Program-made: the position numbers and the translations under genes
Shown: piece by piece, positions 1 through 10,968 of the stretch
How positions within the stretch are numbered: position 1 is the stretch's first letter
Layout: each line of letters starts with the position of its first letter
Origin: Calamus simplicifolius
Taxonomy: Eukaryota; Streptophyta; Magnoliopsida; Arecales; Arecaceae
DNA: 64,000 bases
Assembly (NCBI GenBank): GCA_900491605.1
Contig: UESW01005003.1
Span: 167,440 to 231,439, forward strand
Direction: 5' to 3'
Notes under the pieces: generated by a model
Databases searched by the model: none
Seen by the model: the letters and a program-made list of their open reading frames with translations, nothing else
Told to the model about the DNA's origin: nothing

Positions 1-1367
1 ACCTAACGGAGACCTTTGACAACCTTCGTCGATACCAGATGAGGCTAAACCCATGCAAATGTGCCTTTGGGGTGACAGCCAAAAAGTTCTTGGGCTTCAT
101 GGTAACACGACAAGGAATCGAGGCGAACCCTAATAAAGTTTAAGCCATCTTGGACATGAGGTCTCCCACCAACAAGAAGGAAGTGCAGCGCCTGATGGGA
201 AGGGTGGTAGCCTTGAGCCATTTTCTGTCCAAGTCCGCTGAGAGGTGTCTGCCTTTCTTCAAGGAGCTCCACAGGGCCAATGGATTCAAATGGACGAAAG
301 AGTGTCAGAAGGCCTTCGAGGGGCTGAAAGAATTCCTATCCACCCCGTCACTGCTGTCCAAGCCAACAGGTGGAGAAGAACTCCTTCTATACCTTGCGGC
401 TTCTTCCGAAGCCGTCAGTTCCGTACTGGTCTGCATGGACACCAATGGCACACAAAAGCCGGTGTATTACACTAGCAAGGTGCTCCATGATGCGGAGACC
501 AGGTACTCAAAGATTGAGAAGATTATCTTCACATTGATTGTGTCTACCCAGCGCCTCCGACCATATTTTCAAGCTCATCCGATCGTAGTGGTCACGGACC
601 AACCTCTCAAGGCGATTCTCGCTCACCCGGACACTTCAGGCCGATTGGCGAAGTGGGAGCTCAAGCTGGGGGAATTTGATCTATCTTTCCATCCCCGGTC
701 AACCATGAAATCCCAGGTCCTGGCAGATTTCTTGGTCAAATGCACCTGGGGCGAGGAGCAACCCGAAGAGGCCCCTGCAAACCCCGTGACTCCTGGAACC
801 GGAGAGGATGAATGGATCCTTCATGTAGACGGAGCATCAAATTCTCAAGGGAGCAGAGCGGGCCTCTTCCTGGCCAACTCAGATGGAGTTGTAACCGAGT
901 GTGCACTCTGCTTTCTCTTTCCAGCCACCAATAATTAAGCAGAATATGAAGCCCTACTGTCCGGAATAAGATTAGCCCAAGAGCTCAGGGTGAAGCGCCT
1001 TAGAGCATTCACTGACTCCCAGCTAGTCACTGGCCAAATCACAGGGGAGTATGAAGCGCAGGATCCTATCATGTCCCACTACTTGAGCATGATGCAGTTG
1101 CAAGCTTCTCTCTTAACCTATTTCAATGTTAGCTACATTCCTCGAGGGAAAAATACTAGAGCATACGCCTTGGCCCATCTTGCCACCTCAGCCGACGGGA
1201 TGTTGGGAAGAGCTTATATAGAGCACTTGGAAGCCCCAAGTATCGAAGCAACAGGGGAAGCCCTACCAGTTGAGCATGAGCCTTCCTGGATAGATGCTTA
1301 TATCCAATACCTTACCAACGGTACCCTTCCTGAAGACCCGGTCGAGGCCAAGCAGCTCAAAAGATAG
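1..1367 (+). pseudogene. Element A pol: RT C-terminus, RNase H and second (archaeal-type) RNase H, decayed
   Basis: The fragment starts inside the RT thumb/connection region and continues through the RT-linked RNase H (LYLAAS, VYYTSKVLH and RLRPYFQAHP motifs at about 385-570). A second RNase H follows from about 810 (motif ILHVDGASNSQGS), ending near the IPRG-type motif at about 1135-1160. The closest relative in this window is the minus-strand copy at 61561-63954. In-frame stops at about 141 and 936 both look like CAA-to-TAA changes, and another stop lies at about 1365. The protein would have copied retrotransposon RNA in virus-like particles. This copy cannot make it. Confidence 0.85.
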
Positions 1368-2520
1368 ACCCCGAAGTTTTTTTATAATGGAAGGAAAACT
1401 CTATCGAAGGTCATTCTCATACCCAGTCCTTAGGTGCGTTGGCCCCACATAAGCGGATTATACCCTGTAGGAGATACATGAAGGCATATGCGAAAGTCAT
1501 CTGGGGGGCAGAGCTCTGGCGTACAAAGCCTTGCGGCAGGGATATTACTGGCTGACAATGAAGGAGGATGCGTCCGAGCTTGTCAAGAGGTGTGACAGTT
1601 GCCAACACCATGCCAATATCCAACACCAACTGACGTCCTAGCTGACCCCTCTGACTGCACCTTGGCCCTTTGCCCAGTGGGGTATGGACATCCTGGGACC
1701 ATTTCCTCCAGCCTTCGGTCAGCGCAAGTTCCTATTGGTAGCTGTTAACCATTTCACCAAGTGGATTGAAGCTGAAGCACTCGCCAAGATCACCGAGGGC
1801 AAGGTGAGATCCTTCTTTTGGAAGTCTATAGTGTGCTGGTTCGAGCTGCCGCACACCCTCGTCACTGATAACGGCCGACAGTTTGACAACATGACCTTTC
1901 GGGAATTCTGTACTGAGCTGGGCATTCGTCAACGATTCACCTTTGTGGGGCAACCCCAGACCAATGGCGCAGCCGAAGTAACCAATCGCATTATTCTCCA
2001 AAGACTCAGGGCCCAACTAGATGACTGTAAAGGACATTGGGTGGAAGAGCTCCCCAGTGTATTGTGGGCCTACCACACAATGCCACGAGCTCCTATCGGG
2101 GAAACTCCTTTCAGCCTAGTTTTCGGATCCGAGACCGTCATTCTTGTGTAGATAGGTGTCCCCAGCCCCCGAACAGAGTTATACAGCGAAGAGGACAACC
2201 CAAGTCAGCTGCAGGCTGACCTCGACCTAGTGGAAGAATTACGAGACCAAGCGCGACTCCGCATGACGGCCTTCCGTCAGCGGGTGGCCAGATACTACAA
2301 TGCCCGGGTACGGTCTAAAACATTCCACCCCGGAGACCTAGTCCTGCGACGAGCTGAAATATTGAAGCCGACGGAAGGACGTAAGCTAGCACCAAAATGG
2401 GAAGGACCCTATCGTGTCGCGGAGGTGCTTCATCACGGGGCATACAAAGTTGAGGGGCTACACGGAAAACCTCTTCCCCGCACTTGGAACGCAGACAACC
2501 TACGTCGGTACTATCAATAA
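1368..2520 (+). pseudogene. Element A pol: integrase, decayed
   Basis: A remnant of the HHCC zinc-binding domain lies at about 1500-1610 (LRQGYYWLT and KRCDSCQ motifs). The DDE core follows from 1684: MDILGPF carries the first Asp, TDNGRQFD at about 1865-1890 carries the second, and the Glu lies in NGAAEV at about 1965. A stop at 2149-2151 separates the core from the C-terminal domain. That domain ends at 2518-2520 after the typical GPYRV...WNADNLRRYY motif. Integrase would insert the cDNA into host chromosomes. The region between 1384 and 1684 has frameshifts and a stop. Confidence 0.85.
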
Positions 2521-2615
2521 TTTGCTAACTCCCTTATTTTGAACCTGCTTGCTAAACTGCTATTCAAAGTATTCTCATTGCTATGTTTTCGAATGATCTT
2601 ACTTCTCACTTAAGC

Positions 2616-3190
2616 CTGGCTCTGCGTCGGCACTCAAAGCCCGGCTCCGCGTCAGCACTAAAGCCCGGCTCCGCGTCGGCACTAAAGCCCAGCTCCGCAT
2701 TGGCACCTTAAGCCCAGCTTTGCGTCGGCACTAAAGCTCGGCTCTGCGTCGGCACTAAAGCTCAGCTCTGCGTCGACACTCAAATCCCGCTCTGCGTCGG
2801 CACTCAAATCCCGGCTCTGCATCGGCACTAAAGCCCGGTTCCGTGTTAGCACCTTAAGCTTGACTCCACGTCAGCACCTTAAGCCTGACTTTACGTCGGC
2901 ACTCAAAGCCCATCTCCGCGTCGGCACTATAGCCCGGCTCTGCATCGGCACCTTAAGCCCGACTCTACGTTGGCACTAAAGCCCAGCTCCGCGTCGGCAC
3001 CTTAAACCCGGCTCCGCGTCGGCACTCAAAGCCCAGCTCCGCATCGGCACCTTAAGCCTGGCTTCGCGTCGGCCCTTAAAGCCCCTCTCTGCGTCGGCAC
3101 CTTAAGCCCAGCTCCGCGTCGGCACTCTAAGCCTGGCTCTGCATCAGCATTCTACTCAACCTCGTGTTAGCATCTAATGACTCCATGTCG
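2616..3190 (+). repeat. 24-25-bp tandem array, about 23 degenerate copies, in the element A 3' region
   Basis: The consensus is close to AAAGCCCGGCTCCGCGTCGG plus CACT, with unit joins CACTAAAG or CACCTTAAG giving 24 or 25 bp. Copies differ mostly by C/T and G/A changes at CpG sites. The array begins about 100 bp after the pol stop codon and fades by about 3190. The next 260 bp to 3449 hold no recognisable gene. The same repeat family occurs reverse-complemented at 38700-39160 in element C. Confidence 0.93.
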
Positions 3191-3449
3191 GCACGAGTGT
3201 GGTCCTACACTAGCGATTGTTTGACCTTTGTGTCAGCAACTAATTGATTTTATAACAATGTCCCTGGACAAAGAATCGTGTTGTAGTTCTTCGGCCATAG
3301 GTTTTTGGTTCGCGTTAACTCATACACCAGAAGACTCGACTATGATCCAAGACATAAGCATTACGGATCAAGGGATTCATTAATAGCCAAAATTTACAAA
3401 ATTGCCGATTTAAATTGGACTTGATGCAATACAATGAAAGTGAAAGAGA

Positions 3450-4022
3450 CTAGGGATCTTTCGGAGCTAAGTTGTCATCCTCGGGGAATTCGTCTAGCTC
3501 CAACCCCTCGATCCCCTTGAGGCAGTAGAGCTTTTGGATCTTCTCCTTGTAGTCCTGGAAGCCGCCTTCATATGCAAATGCCATCGATTCGGCCAATTCC
3601 CTGCTAAAGCACTAGACTTCCTGAAGTCTTCTACGGCCTCAGTGGCTCTCTTCTCCTCCTTGGAGGCTTTCTGCTCGGCCTCCATGACCTTCTTCTTGGC
3701 CTCCGCGATCTTCTTCTCAGCCTCGGTGGTCTTCTTTTCGGCTTCGGTCACCGCCACCTTCAGATCTGCAATCTTAGCATCAGACTGGTGGGCGATCTCC
3801 TCTGCATTCTCAGCCCTCTCTTCGGCCACACCTATTTCAATGGTGGCAGAGTGTAATCGGTTCTTCAACATGTACACTTCCGACTCTACCACCTCCAATT
3901 TTTCCTTTGCCATCCTTTGTTTTTCTTCGGCCACCTAAGCATTATCCAGCTCGTTGGCCGCCTGACGCTGGGCAATTTACAGCGCCTCTTCCGCCTTCTC
4001 GGCTCTTAGCCGGATGGCTTCG
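3450..4022 (-). pseudogene. Element A antisense gene, C-terminal coiled-coil half (cut by the copia insertion)
   Basis: The minus-strand reading is rich in Glu, Ala and Lys with heptad-like repeats (EAEKK, EAKKK, EAEQK) over 3660-3940, predicting a long coiled coil. The likely original stop is TAG at 3452-3450. A frameshift near 3560 puts the last about 35 codons in another frame. The upstream part of the gene resumes at 20767, on the far side of the copia element. The cognate region in element B (58203-58976) has the same coiled coil and acidic tail. The function of this protein family is unknown. Confidence 0.75.
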
Positions 4023-4027
4023 GCTTC

Positions 4028-5517
4028 TGTTGGCCCAGATGGCAACCAAGAGGGGGGGGGTGAATTGGGTTCTTTAAAAAGTTTAAGCCTTTTGAAAACT
4101 ATTAGCTTTAAGTTAAATGAAATTAAATGCAATACGAATATAAAGCACAAACAAGGAAATAGAGATAGAGATAATGGAAGCACGGCAAATACAATGATTT
4201 TATAGTGGTTCGATGTATCTAACACCTACGTCCACTCCCAAGATTCACTTGGGTCCACACTATAATCGACTAGATTACAACCGAGTTATTTTATAAGATC
4301 ACAACTCAAAACTTATTGTTTTCCCCTGGGATCACAACGAACCCAGCCGGTTTTTCGGGCTCACCAGCACAAAACCCTAAACTCAAGCTTATCTAGCTTG
4401 ACCCAAGGTATACAACCTCCACTAGTTCAATCCCCCATATTGAACCAGCACAAACAAGAATGAAAAGTATTTTTCAATAATACAAAGTTCCTCAAATGAG
4501 CAGATATTCAAATGAATGAATAAATAAGTTTAGAAAAGCCTGTTTGAAGTAGATTGGAGTTGAGCTTTTCTTCTTTTCCTCTTCTCTTTGGAGATGTTGA
4601 ATCAGGCCTCAGCTTTGATTCATTGCAAATGTTGCGGATGAGAAGTTGAAAAATCTTCAAAACAGAGTTTCTTCTTCCCCATTGAGAATCCTTCGATTTT
4701 TTCAAGATTGAATGCCTTGGATTCTTCTTTTAGCTTTATGGAGTGGAAGGATTTGAATTTGAGTGCTTTTCTCTTGAGATTCAGGCTCAGGCTTTCTTGG
4801 ATTTTTTATTTGAGATTTTTCTATTTTTTCGTCCTCTTTTTCAAACAGGTGTTTTTCCCTTTTTATAGATTTCTTTTAATCCGTTTTGGGAAGAAAACTA
4901 GCCGTTGGAATGTACCTAAAAATAAAATATATCCGTTACAAATTAGGTAAAAAGAAAATATTACCATTAGAGCTGATCTGGCAATTTAAATATTCGTCCT
5001 AGTCAGGTTGGAGTCGGCTCCAACTTTTCAGGTGTCGGCTCCAAGTCGTTTTTCCAAAAATAGAAAGTTCTGAGTCCGTCGAGGAGTCGGCTCCAAAAAA
5101 GTTAGGTGTCGACTCGCCATCGTCAGGTGTCGGCTCCCGAATACTGTAGGTGTCAACTCCAAGATGCTCAAAAAATCAACGTTCTGTCCTCGCATCGGAG
5201 TCGGCTCCAGACATTGTAAGTGTCGACTCTGAAACTCTGGGTGTCGGCTCTGAAACTCTAGGTGTCGGCTCCGGACCGTATCAAAAATTAGAAGAAAATT
5301 TGAATGGCCATGGGGTCAGCTCCAGGAATTCTAGGTGTCGACTCCAGGTTCTAAAACTTTGAAATTAATGTTTTACAATTGATTCAAAACACATTTCTTA
5401 ATTCATTTAAATTGATCAAATATTTTTGAGTCCTAAAATACTTGTCAAATCCATTAGTAATCAAATAAATATACTCAATTCCTTTATTAATCATCAAAAT
5501 CAATAGTTGGGTCAACA
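4028..5517 (-). repeat. Copia 3' LTR (left copy)
   Basis: It pairs with 19265-20761 almost base for base by eye, with scattered substitutions and small indels. It carries a cluster of GGTGTCGGCTCC / GGAGTCGGCTCC motifs at about 5010-5350. GGAGTCGACTCC-type variants are palindromic. Open frames inside it (for example around 4014-4225 and 4708-4950) recur in the other LTR and are not genes. Confidence 0.95.
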
Positions 5518-5519
5518 AT

Positions 5520-5531
5520 CTTCTCCTTTTT
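5520..5531 (-). other. Copia polypurine tract
   Basis: On the minus strand this reads AAAAAGGAGAAG, two bases inside the 3' LTR. That is the expected place and composition for the plus-strand primer of reverse transcription. The following 5532-6011 is AT-rich and non-coding, with several short near-copies of 'ACTTTCATTACATCAAAA'. Confidence 0.8.
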
Positions 5532-6011
5532 GATGATTATAAAAACATTGAGTATATGCATAGTATTCTTAAATTAAAATTTTTAAGAGAGTGATCCTCA
5601 TAAGTAAGCTCCCCCTGAATAAGGTAGCTCCCCCTATAAAGTTCAAATTATCAATTGTTCGTGTTTGATACTTAAAATTTAGTCATTTCAATTTTCACCT
5701 AAGCTTAATTGAATTCCAATCAATTGCTAATCAATGCATATACGACATAACTTTCTCCCCCTTTTTTGTAATCAACAAAAAGAAAAAGAAAAGTTAAGTC
5801 AAAAGATCAAATTGATAGATCAAAAGATAATTTCATTTCATCAAAAGTCAAGTATTACAAAATGAAACTGAAATTTCATCAAAGATCAAGTATTGCAAAA
5901 TGAAACTGAAATTTCATTAAAAAGAAACTATGCTTACATTACATCAGAATTATACTTTCATTACATCAAAAACAGTACTTTCATTACATCAAAATTGAAA
6001 CTTTCATTACA

Positions 6012-7223
6012 TCAATATATATTAGTTCTAATTATCCTTGTTAAATGATATACAATCTTCTGCATTCCTTCAGTCTGAAGCTTGACGTAGTATTTTAATC
6101 TTTCATCAACAAAAGTATAGGCAGTGACAATTTTATCTTGTAACTCGGCATTGCTCTTTGAATAAGTTTCAGAATCTCCACAAATGTCTTTAAGTTCTTC
6201 AAAAATGTTCTTCAAGTCACTACTTAAAGATCCAGTAGAAGAGCTAAGAGTTGATTCAATTTTGGCAATCCGATCATCTAAGGAATAAAGAGTTTCTTTA
6301 AGATTCATAGATTTGTTGTCAAACTCAGTCTTTAATTCGTCCTTCTGAGCAGCAAGAAGATTTTTGAGTTGCTCTAACTGAAGGTCTGAAAATCCGACTA
6401 AAGAAGTGGATGAAATCATAGGTACTGGGGCAGGAGCTGGTGCAGAAGTACTAGGATGCGGAGAGGGAATCGTCATAGACGGACCAGCCTCATAAGGTGT
6501 AGAATGTCTGGGCTCAGGGGCTCTCTCATCTACGTTCCCTTTCCTTTCCCACTGACCATCAATCTTGACAAATCTCATTTGATGTAAAGTAGCCAAACTG
6601 TAATAATCGGTGTGTCTCAGGCTCTTTGATGGTTCATTCTCTAGAATAACTACTCCTTGGCTCCTGAATACCATCGTGAGAATCATGCCATAAGGTAGTG
6701 ATGATCTTCTCTTCCCTCCGGCCTCGGCCATATAGAATATCATCATGGCTGCTAGGTTAATAGGCTGACCGGTCAATACACTATCCATCACAACAATGTC
6801 CCGCTCAGAGACATACTCAAAATGTCCGGTCTTTGGGAACAAAATCCTGCTGCAAATGTTGTGTAACAACCTTAATTCCAAGGGCAACTGATTAGCCCTA
6901 ATTTCCTCAAATTCTTCAACAACTCTTCCTAACATCCTTGATAAGGCCGCTGATCTATCACTGTGCATATCCGCAGCTAATCCGACAATAGGGATGCTCA
7001 GGAGATTTCCTAACTTTTGGAATGTAAGATGAATCCGTCTGCCTCTAACAGAGCTTACTAAACCACCATCTCCTCTAGATAAATTGAAATAAAATTCTTT
7101 TACTAAAGCTGGGTAAGTGGGAACATCAAGAGAGCAGACTCTATCCCATCCGAACTCCTTAAGTTGATTACCTATTGAAAAACCTTCGGATTGAAAGAAT
7201 TCAAAGTCAACCTTCCTACCCAT
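6012..7223 (-). CDS. Extra 3' ORF of the copia element (env-like position), 403 aa
   Basis: This is an uninterrupted reading frame from ATG at 7223 to a stop at 6012. Residues about 1-235 resemble the plant 'putative plant transposon protein' family seen in many LTR elements (motifs PALVKEFYFNL and VRGRRIHLT). A Pro/Ser/Ala-rich linker follows at about 236-280. The C-terminal third (about 285-390) is a predicted coiled coil (QLEQLKNLLAAQKDELK). I see no clear signal peptide or membrane segment, so 'env-like' describes position, not proven function. It has stayed open while pol beside it is broken. Family assignment is from memory and would need a profile search. Confidence 0.7.
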   Translation of the reverse strand: MGRKVDFEFFQSEGFSIGNQLKEFGWDRVCSLDVPTYPALVKEFYFNLSRGDGGLVSSVRGRRIHLTFQKLGNLLSIPIVGLAADMHSDRSAALSRMLGRVVEEFEEIRANQLPLELRLLHNICSRILFPKTGHFEYVSERDIVVMDSVLTGQPINLAAMMIFYMAEAGGKRRSSLPYGMILTMVFRSQGVVILENEPSKSLRHTDYYSLATLHQMRFVKIDGQWERKGNVDERAPEPRHSTPYEAGPSMTIPSPHPSTSAPAPAPVPMISSTSLVGFSDLQLEQLKNLLAAQKDELKTEFDNKSMNLKETLYSLDDRIAKIESTLSSSTGSLSSDLKNIFEELKDICGDSETYSKSNAELQDKIVTAYTFVDERLKYYVKLQTEGMQKIVYHLTRIIRTNIY

Positions 7224-7882
7224 TGTGATTACCCTCCCTGCTAGGGTATCTACCTGAGATGAAGTGGGGTTAGGATTGTCTGAATCGATGGAGGAATCCT
7301 CGCTTGGAGATGGGTCGCCTCACGGAACGCTTCCCGGTCACTACAGTCGCTCCAAACACCGAACCTCTCCTCTTAGGCGCCATTGGATCTTTAGGAAAGC
7401 TTGGGAGGAGTGGAATTAGAGATGGGGAGACTTTGAGAGAGTTTAGAAGGGATTTGGTTGAGGATTCGATAGCTTAGGAAATGACGAGGTGTCGACTCTA
7501 CCCTAATAAATCAATTTTGGATTCCCAGGTGTCGACTCCCGCAAAGTCGGGTGTCGACTCCAAATCGCTAACACAGTCAGCGCTCGAACTGGAGTCGACT
7601 CCACTTACACGGGTGTCGGCTCCAAGGTCAGGGACCGAGAGCGACACAGACAAAGGTGTCGACTCCTCATTTTGAGGTGTCGACTCCAATGACAGTTTCA
7701 GAAAAAATAATTAAGATTCAAACAACTGAAACTTGCCAAAAGAAATTCTATAAAATTTTGATAAATTTTGGAGTATTAAGAATCAAGATGCACAGATGAC
7801 TAGATGATTTGTCCTTAAAATTATGAAAGAAATATCAAGAAATTAATAGAAATCTAGATAGTCATTCCTTAGTGTTTCAAAA
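7224..7882 (-). other. Copia internal non-coding stretch with GGTGTCGACTCC motif cluster
   Basis: This region lies between the end of RNase H and the extra ORF. At about 7488-7690 it contains at least seven copies of the GTGTCGACTCC / GGAGTCGACTCC motif also found in the LTRs. Open frames here on both strands come from this repeat and are probably not genes. Confidence 0.7.
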
Positions 7883-8111
7883 TCAATCCAAAGGGTCACA
7901 TATCCCTAATTCACCTCTAAAATAGCAAAATCTCTCTTCACTCAAGGGTTTTGTAAATATATTAGCTAATTGTTCTTCAGTATTAACATATTCAAGATAA
8001 ATTTCATTATTAGCTACATATTCTCTTATAAAGTGATATCTAATTTCAATATGTTTTGTTCTTGAATGTTGAATTGGATTTTTAGTTAGATTTATTGCAC
8101 TTGTGTTATCA
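7883..8111 (-). pseudogene. Copia RNase H C-terminal fragment, left of the hAT insertion
   Basis: In minus orientation the frame resumes after the hAT with CDNTSAINLTKNP, HSRTKHIEIRYHF and EQLANIFTKPL, the conserved end of the copia polyprotein. It stops at 7883. The preceding residues in the same frame belong to the hAT terminus. The rest of RNase H is at 14694-14890. Confidence 0.92.
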
Positions 8112-8299
8112 CATCTAATTAGGGGTGCAACTTGGGCCGGGTTCAACCCGAACCCGGCCCGCCGAACCCGAATTTCAACGGTGCTCAAACTCACTTTTGC
8201 TCAACCCGAACCCGAAATAACCGGGTTTAACCCGGACCGATTTAAAATCGGTCCGGGTTCGGGTTGGAGTCAAACCGGCCCGAAAAAACCCGAACCCGT

Positions 8300-8740
8300 T
8301 AAAATTTAATAAACCGAAGCCTTGCTCGCCGCTCGGTCGCTCGACTCGCCCGCAGCCTGCTTGCCCTCTTGGGCTCTTTCATATTTCTCAACAGTCAACC
8401 CTAGCTCCCAACCTCCCGTCTTCTCCGAGTCCCACCTCCCATTCGTCGCCGTCGATCGCCTTCGTGAGCCGTCCCCGTCGGTCGCCTTCGTGAGTCGTGG
8501 CTTCGTCGGATATTTCCTCCTAGGACGGTCGCTCGACTCGCTCCGCTCGCCCGCTTGCCCTCTTTCAGATTTCTCAACCCTAGCTCTCATCTTCTCCGAG
8601 TCCCGCCTCCCATTCGTCGCCGTCGGTCGCCTTCGTGAGTCGTGGCTTCATCGGATATTTCCACCTAGGAGGCTAGGAGCTACCAGATATTTTCGATCGT
8701 CACCGGCGACTGCGAGCAACGAAATCTAGGTATTTTTTAT
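8300..8740 (+). promoter_or_regulatory. GC-rich leader region of the hAT, with internal direct duplication
   Basis: A GC-rich block between AT-rich flanks contains two imperfect copies of a segment of about 130-190 bp (about 8325-8515 and 8525-8660). They share TCTTCTCCGAGTCCC and CCCATTCGTCGCCGTCG. It ends in CTAG/GTATTTTT, a possible donor for a 5'-UTR intron whose acceptor could be the TTTTTAG just before the transposase ATG. This resembles the promoter/first untranslated exon of a plant gene. A 135-codon open frame inside it is probably not translated. Confidence 0.4.
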
Positions 8741-9349
8741 TTTTATTTATTTGCTTTTTATTTTCTTCCCATCGTGAATCCGTGAGATGTTCCGATCTCA
8801 AAAACACAACCACCGGCGGTGGAGTTGATGCTTGTTCATTCTCTATTCTTGTAAGCTTTGTGACCCAGGTCAGTCACATTTCCCCTAACTAGAGGCAATT
8901 GCTTGTCTTCCCTGATTATGTTCTTTCTTAAATTTATCCTCTATTATATCAAATACATTATAAACTGTCATAATATAACATTCGTGATTTTTGAATAAAC
9001 CATTTTTATATATTCTTGATGGTTTTTTGGCTAAGGTAAGATTTATGTATGTAGATGTGGAATCCTATGGCAAAGTTCAACAAGCATGCTGGTGATGCCT
9101 TAATACCCTTTCTGGCTCTGGATGCTCCTGTATTAGAAACTATTGAAAAAGATAATCCTATTATTCCTATATTACATAAATGATATATTTTTTAACAACT
9201 TTATGTGGAATCAGTTGTTGATAGTGCTTTAGCTTCTGCTCTGTTGCCCAAAGGATTCTGATAGGACCGAAAATAGCTCGTATAAGTTAGAAGGCTGTAA
9301 AATTCTGAGGCCCAACCAAAACTTGTTTTCAAAGTATTTTAATGGGACC

Positions 9350-9380
<31 letters not shown>

Positions 9381-10968
9381 AAGAAGAAGAAGCAGAACTT
9401 AGAGATTTCAGGAACCGTTAGTGCATACTGCTTACCATCCAAACTGATTCCTTCGAACAAAAATCTAGGGCCTTTTTCAGTATCTGATCCCTTTGACATT
9501 GATGGGGTGGCAAGGAATCAAATAAAATTCTGCTAATTTTTGGGAGAATTGAAGTGGTCACATTTAATATGCTTAATTCTTGAGAACTAGAGCACATTTT
9601 GGTGATGTTTTAATCATGGAAGATAATTGAGTTGTTGTTTTAAGGTAATGACCATAAAAGAGAACATCTGTATGATCAAGAACATTAATCTTTTCTCTTC
9701 TTTTCAGTGAAGTGCTATATAAATATCTTTCTAATTGTCATATATCCTTCGCATCTTTTTGTTTCAGGCCAAATTTATGACCTTTGAAAGTTGCAATTAC
9801 ATGTCCAGGTTTTACCTGATCAGGGTGCCTCATGGTTATTATAACACTAAATCCTGTTGCTTCTATTACTCATCTATTGCTTTATTCTCAGCGTGCACCT
9901 TTAACCTCTTCTTGAAATGCTGTGGAGTATGCAATATCTGTTGCATTAAGACATTTTTTAATTTGACTTTCCATAACCTGATCATGGTAAAGTTTCTTAT
10001 GTTACATAGTAGTTTACCATGCTTGGAATTATTTTCAGAATGCTAGGTTGACTAAACATTAGGGATGGCAAAACACCCAACTCGACTAGATGCTGCGGGG
10101 TTATGTTTCTTCCTTCTTGGGTTAGGTTTAGGTCAAATTTCTTATCCAAATTATAAATGCATCAGGTGGAGATTAGTGTTTGATTTGGGCCATGAAGGTA
10201 GAGTTTCTTTGGATAGGTTGGGTCAGGTTTGGTAGCGTTTGGTCTTTTCAAGTTGGCTTGCACCTTGTTAATATTTCTTCAGTTCTCTGAAAGACTGAAC
10301 TAGGATAGGGGATCCTAAATCCTTATAACGTTGCTGTCTGGCAGGGGGTCCAAGGCATTGCCCTGTAAGCTGGTTTCGGTTGGGGAATCCCAATGCAATG
10401 TTGGGTCAGTTCTTCTATGATCCAAATTGGGATTGAATTGCCCCTGTGCTCAGTTAGAGGGCTGAGTAATCCGAACCGTGTCAGGTTGGATGGGAGACAA
10501 GACTGGCAAATGATTTCTTTGAAACTCTCCTCACCCCTACCAACCGCCACCCCACCCCACCCCACCCCTTCTTTGAAGTTTCTTCAGAGTTCTAGCTGAT
10601 AAAATCTGTTTTCCTAGCTGCGTACACCTGCAGCTATAATGGATTTAGTTCGATCATATACTCTAATGCGGTTGGAATTCTCCTCTGAACGATGCGTAGA
10701 TGGTTGAGTTGTGCATGATTTTATCCTCAATATTACTGATCATTTTCTACGTACTGTGTAGCCTATTTCCTACAGTTTTTCATTGGATCATTTTATATAC
10801 AATTCAATAGCTTTTGATGAATAACTGGGATTATAAATTGGCATCAAACTTTTAATATGTTTATTTGTTCTGGCTATTCAAGTAATTTTAACATCAAATT
10901 TTATGTTTAGTTTGAAAATTATTTTTAAGACTGTCGACTACTTTGAAAATTATTTTTAGGTTGTCAAT
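8741..10968 (+). other. hAT 5' internal non-coding region, possible intron with exon-like scraps
   Basis: There is no gene-sized frame here. It contains a poly(C)/poly(A) run at 9349-9380. It also has two short segments that read like exons (about 9053-9180, and about 9769-9808 preceded by TTTCAG), and a TAGGGATGGCAAA sequence at 10061 that resembles the end of another hAT-type element. It may be a long 5'-UTR intron of the transposase gene. Confidence 0.35.

Noticed and set aside
4014..4225. Short open frames at LTR starts (repeated near 19153-19461)
   Set aside because: They are the same LTR sequence twice and have no domain.
8322..8729. 135-codon open frame in the GC-rich hAT leader
   Set aside because: No domain, low-complexity Ser/Pro-rich translation and an internal duplication; more likely untranslated leader.
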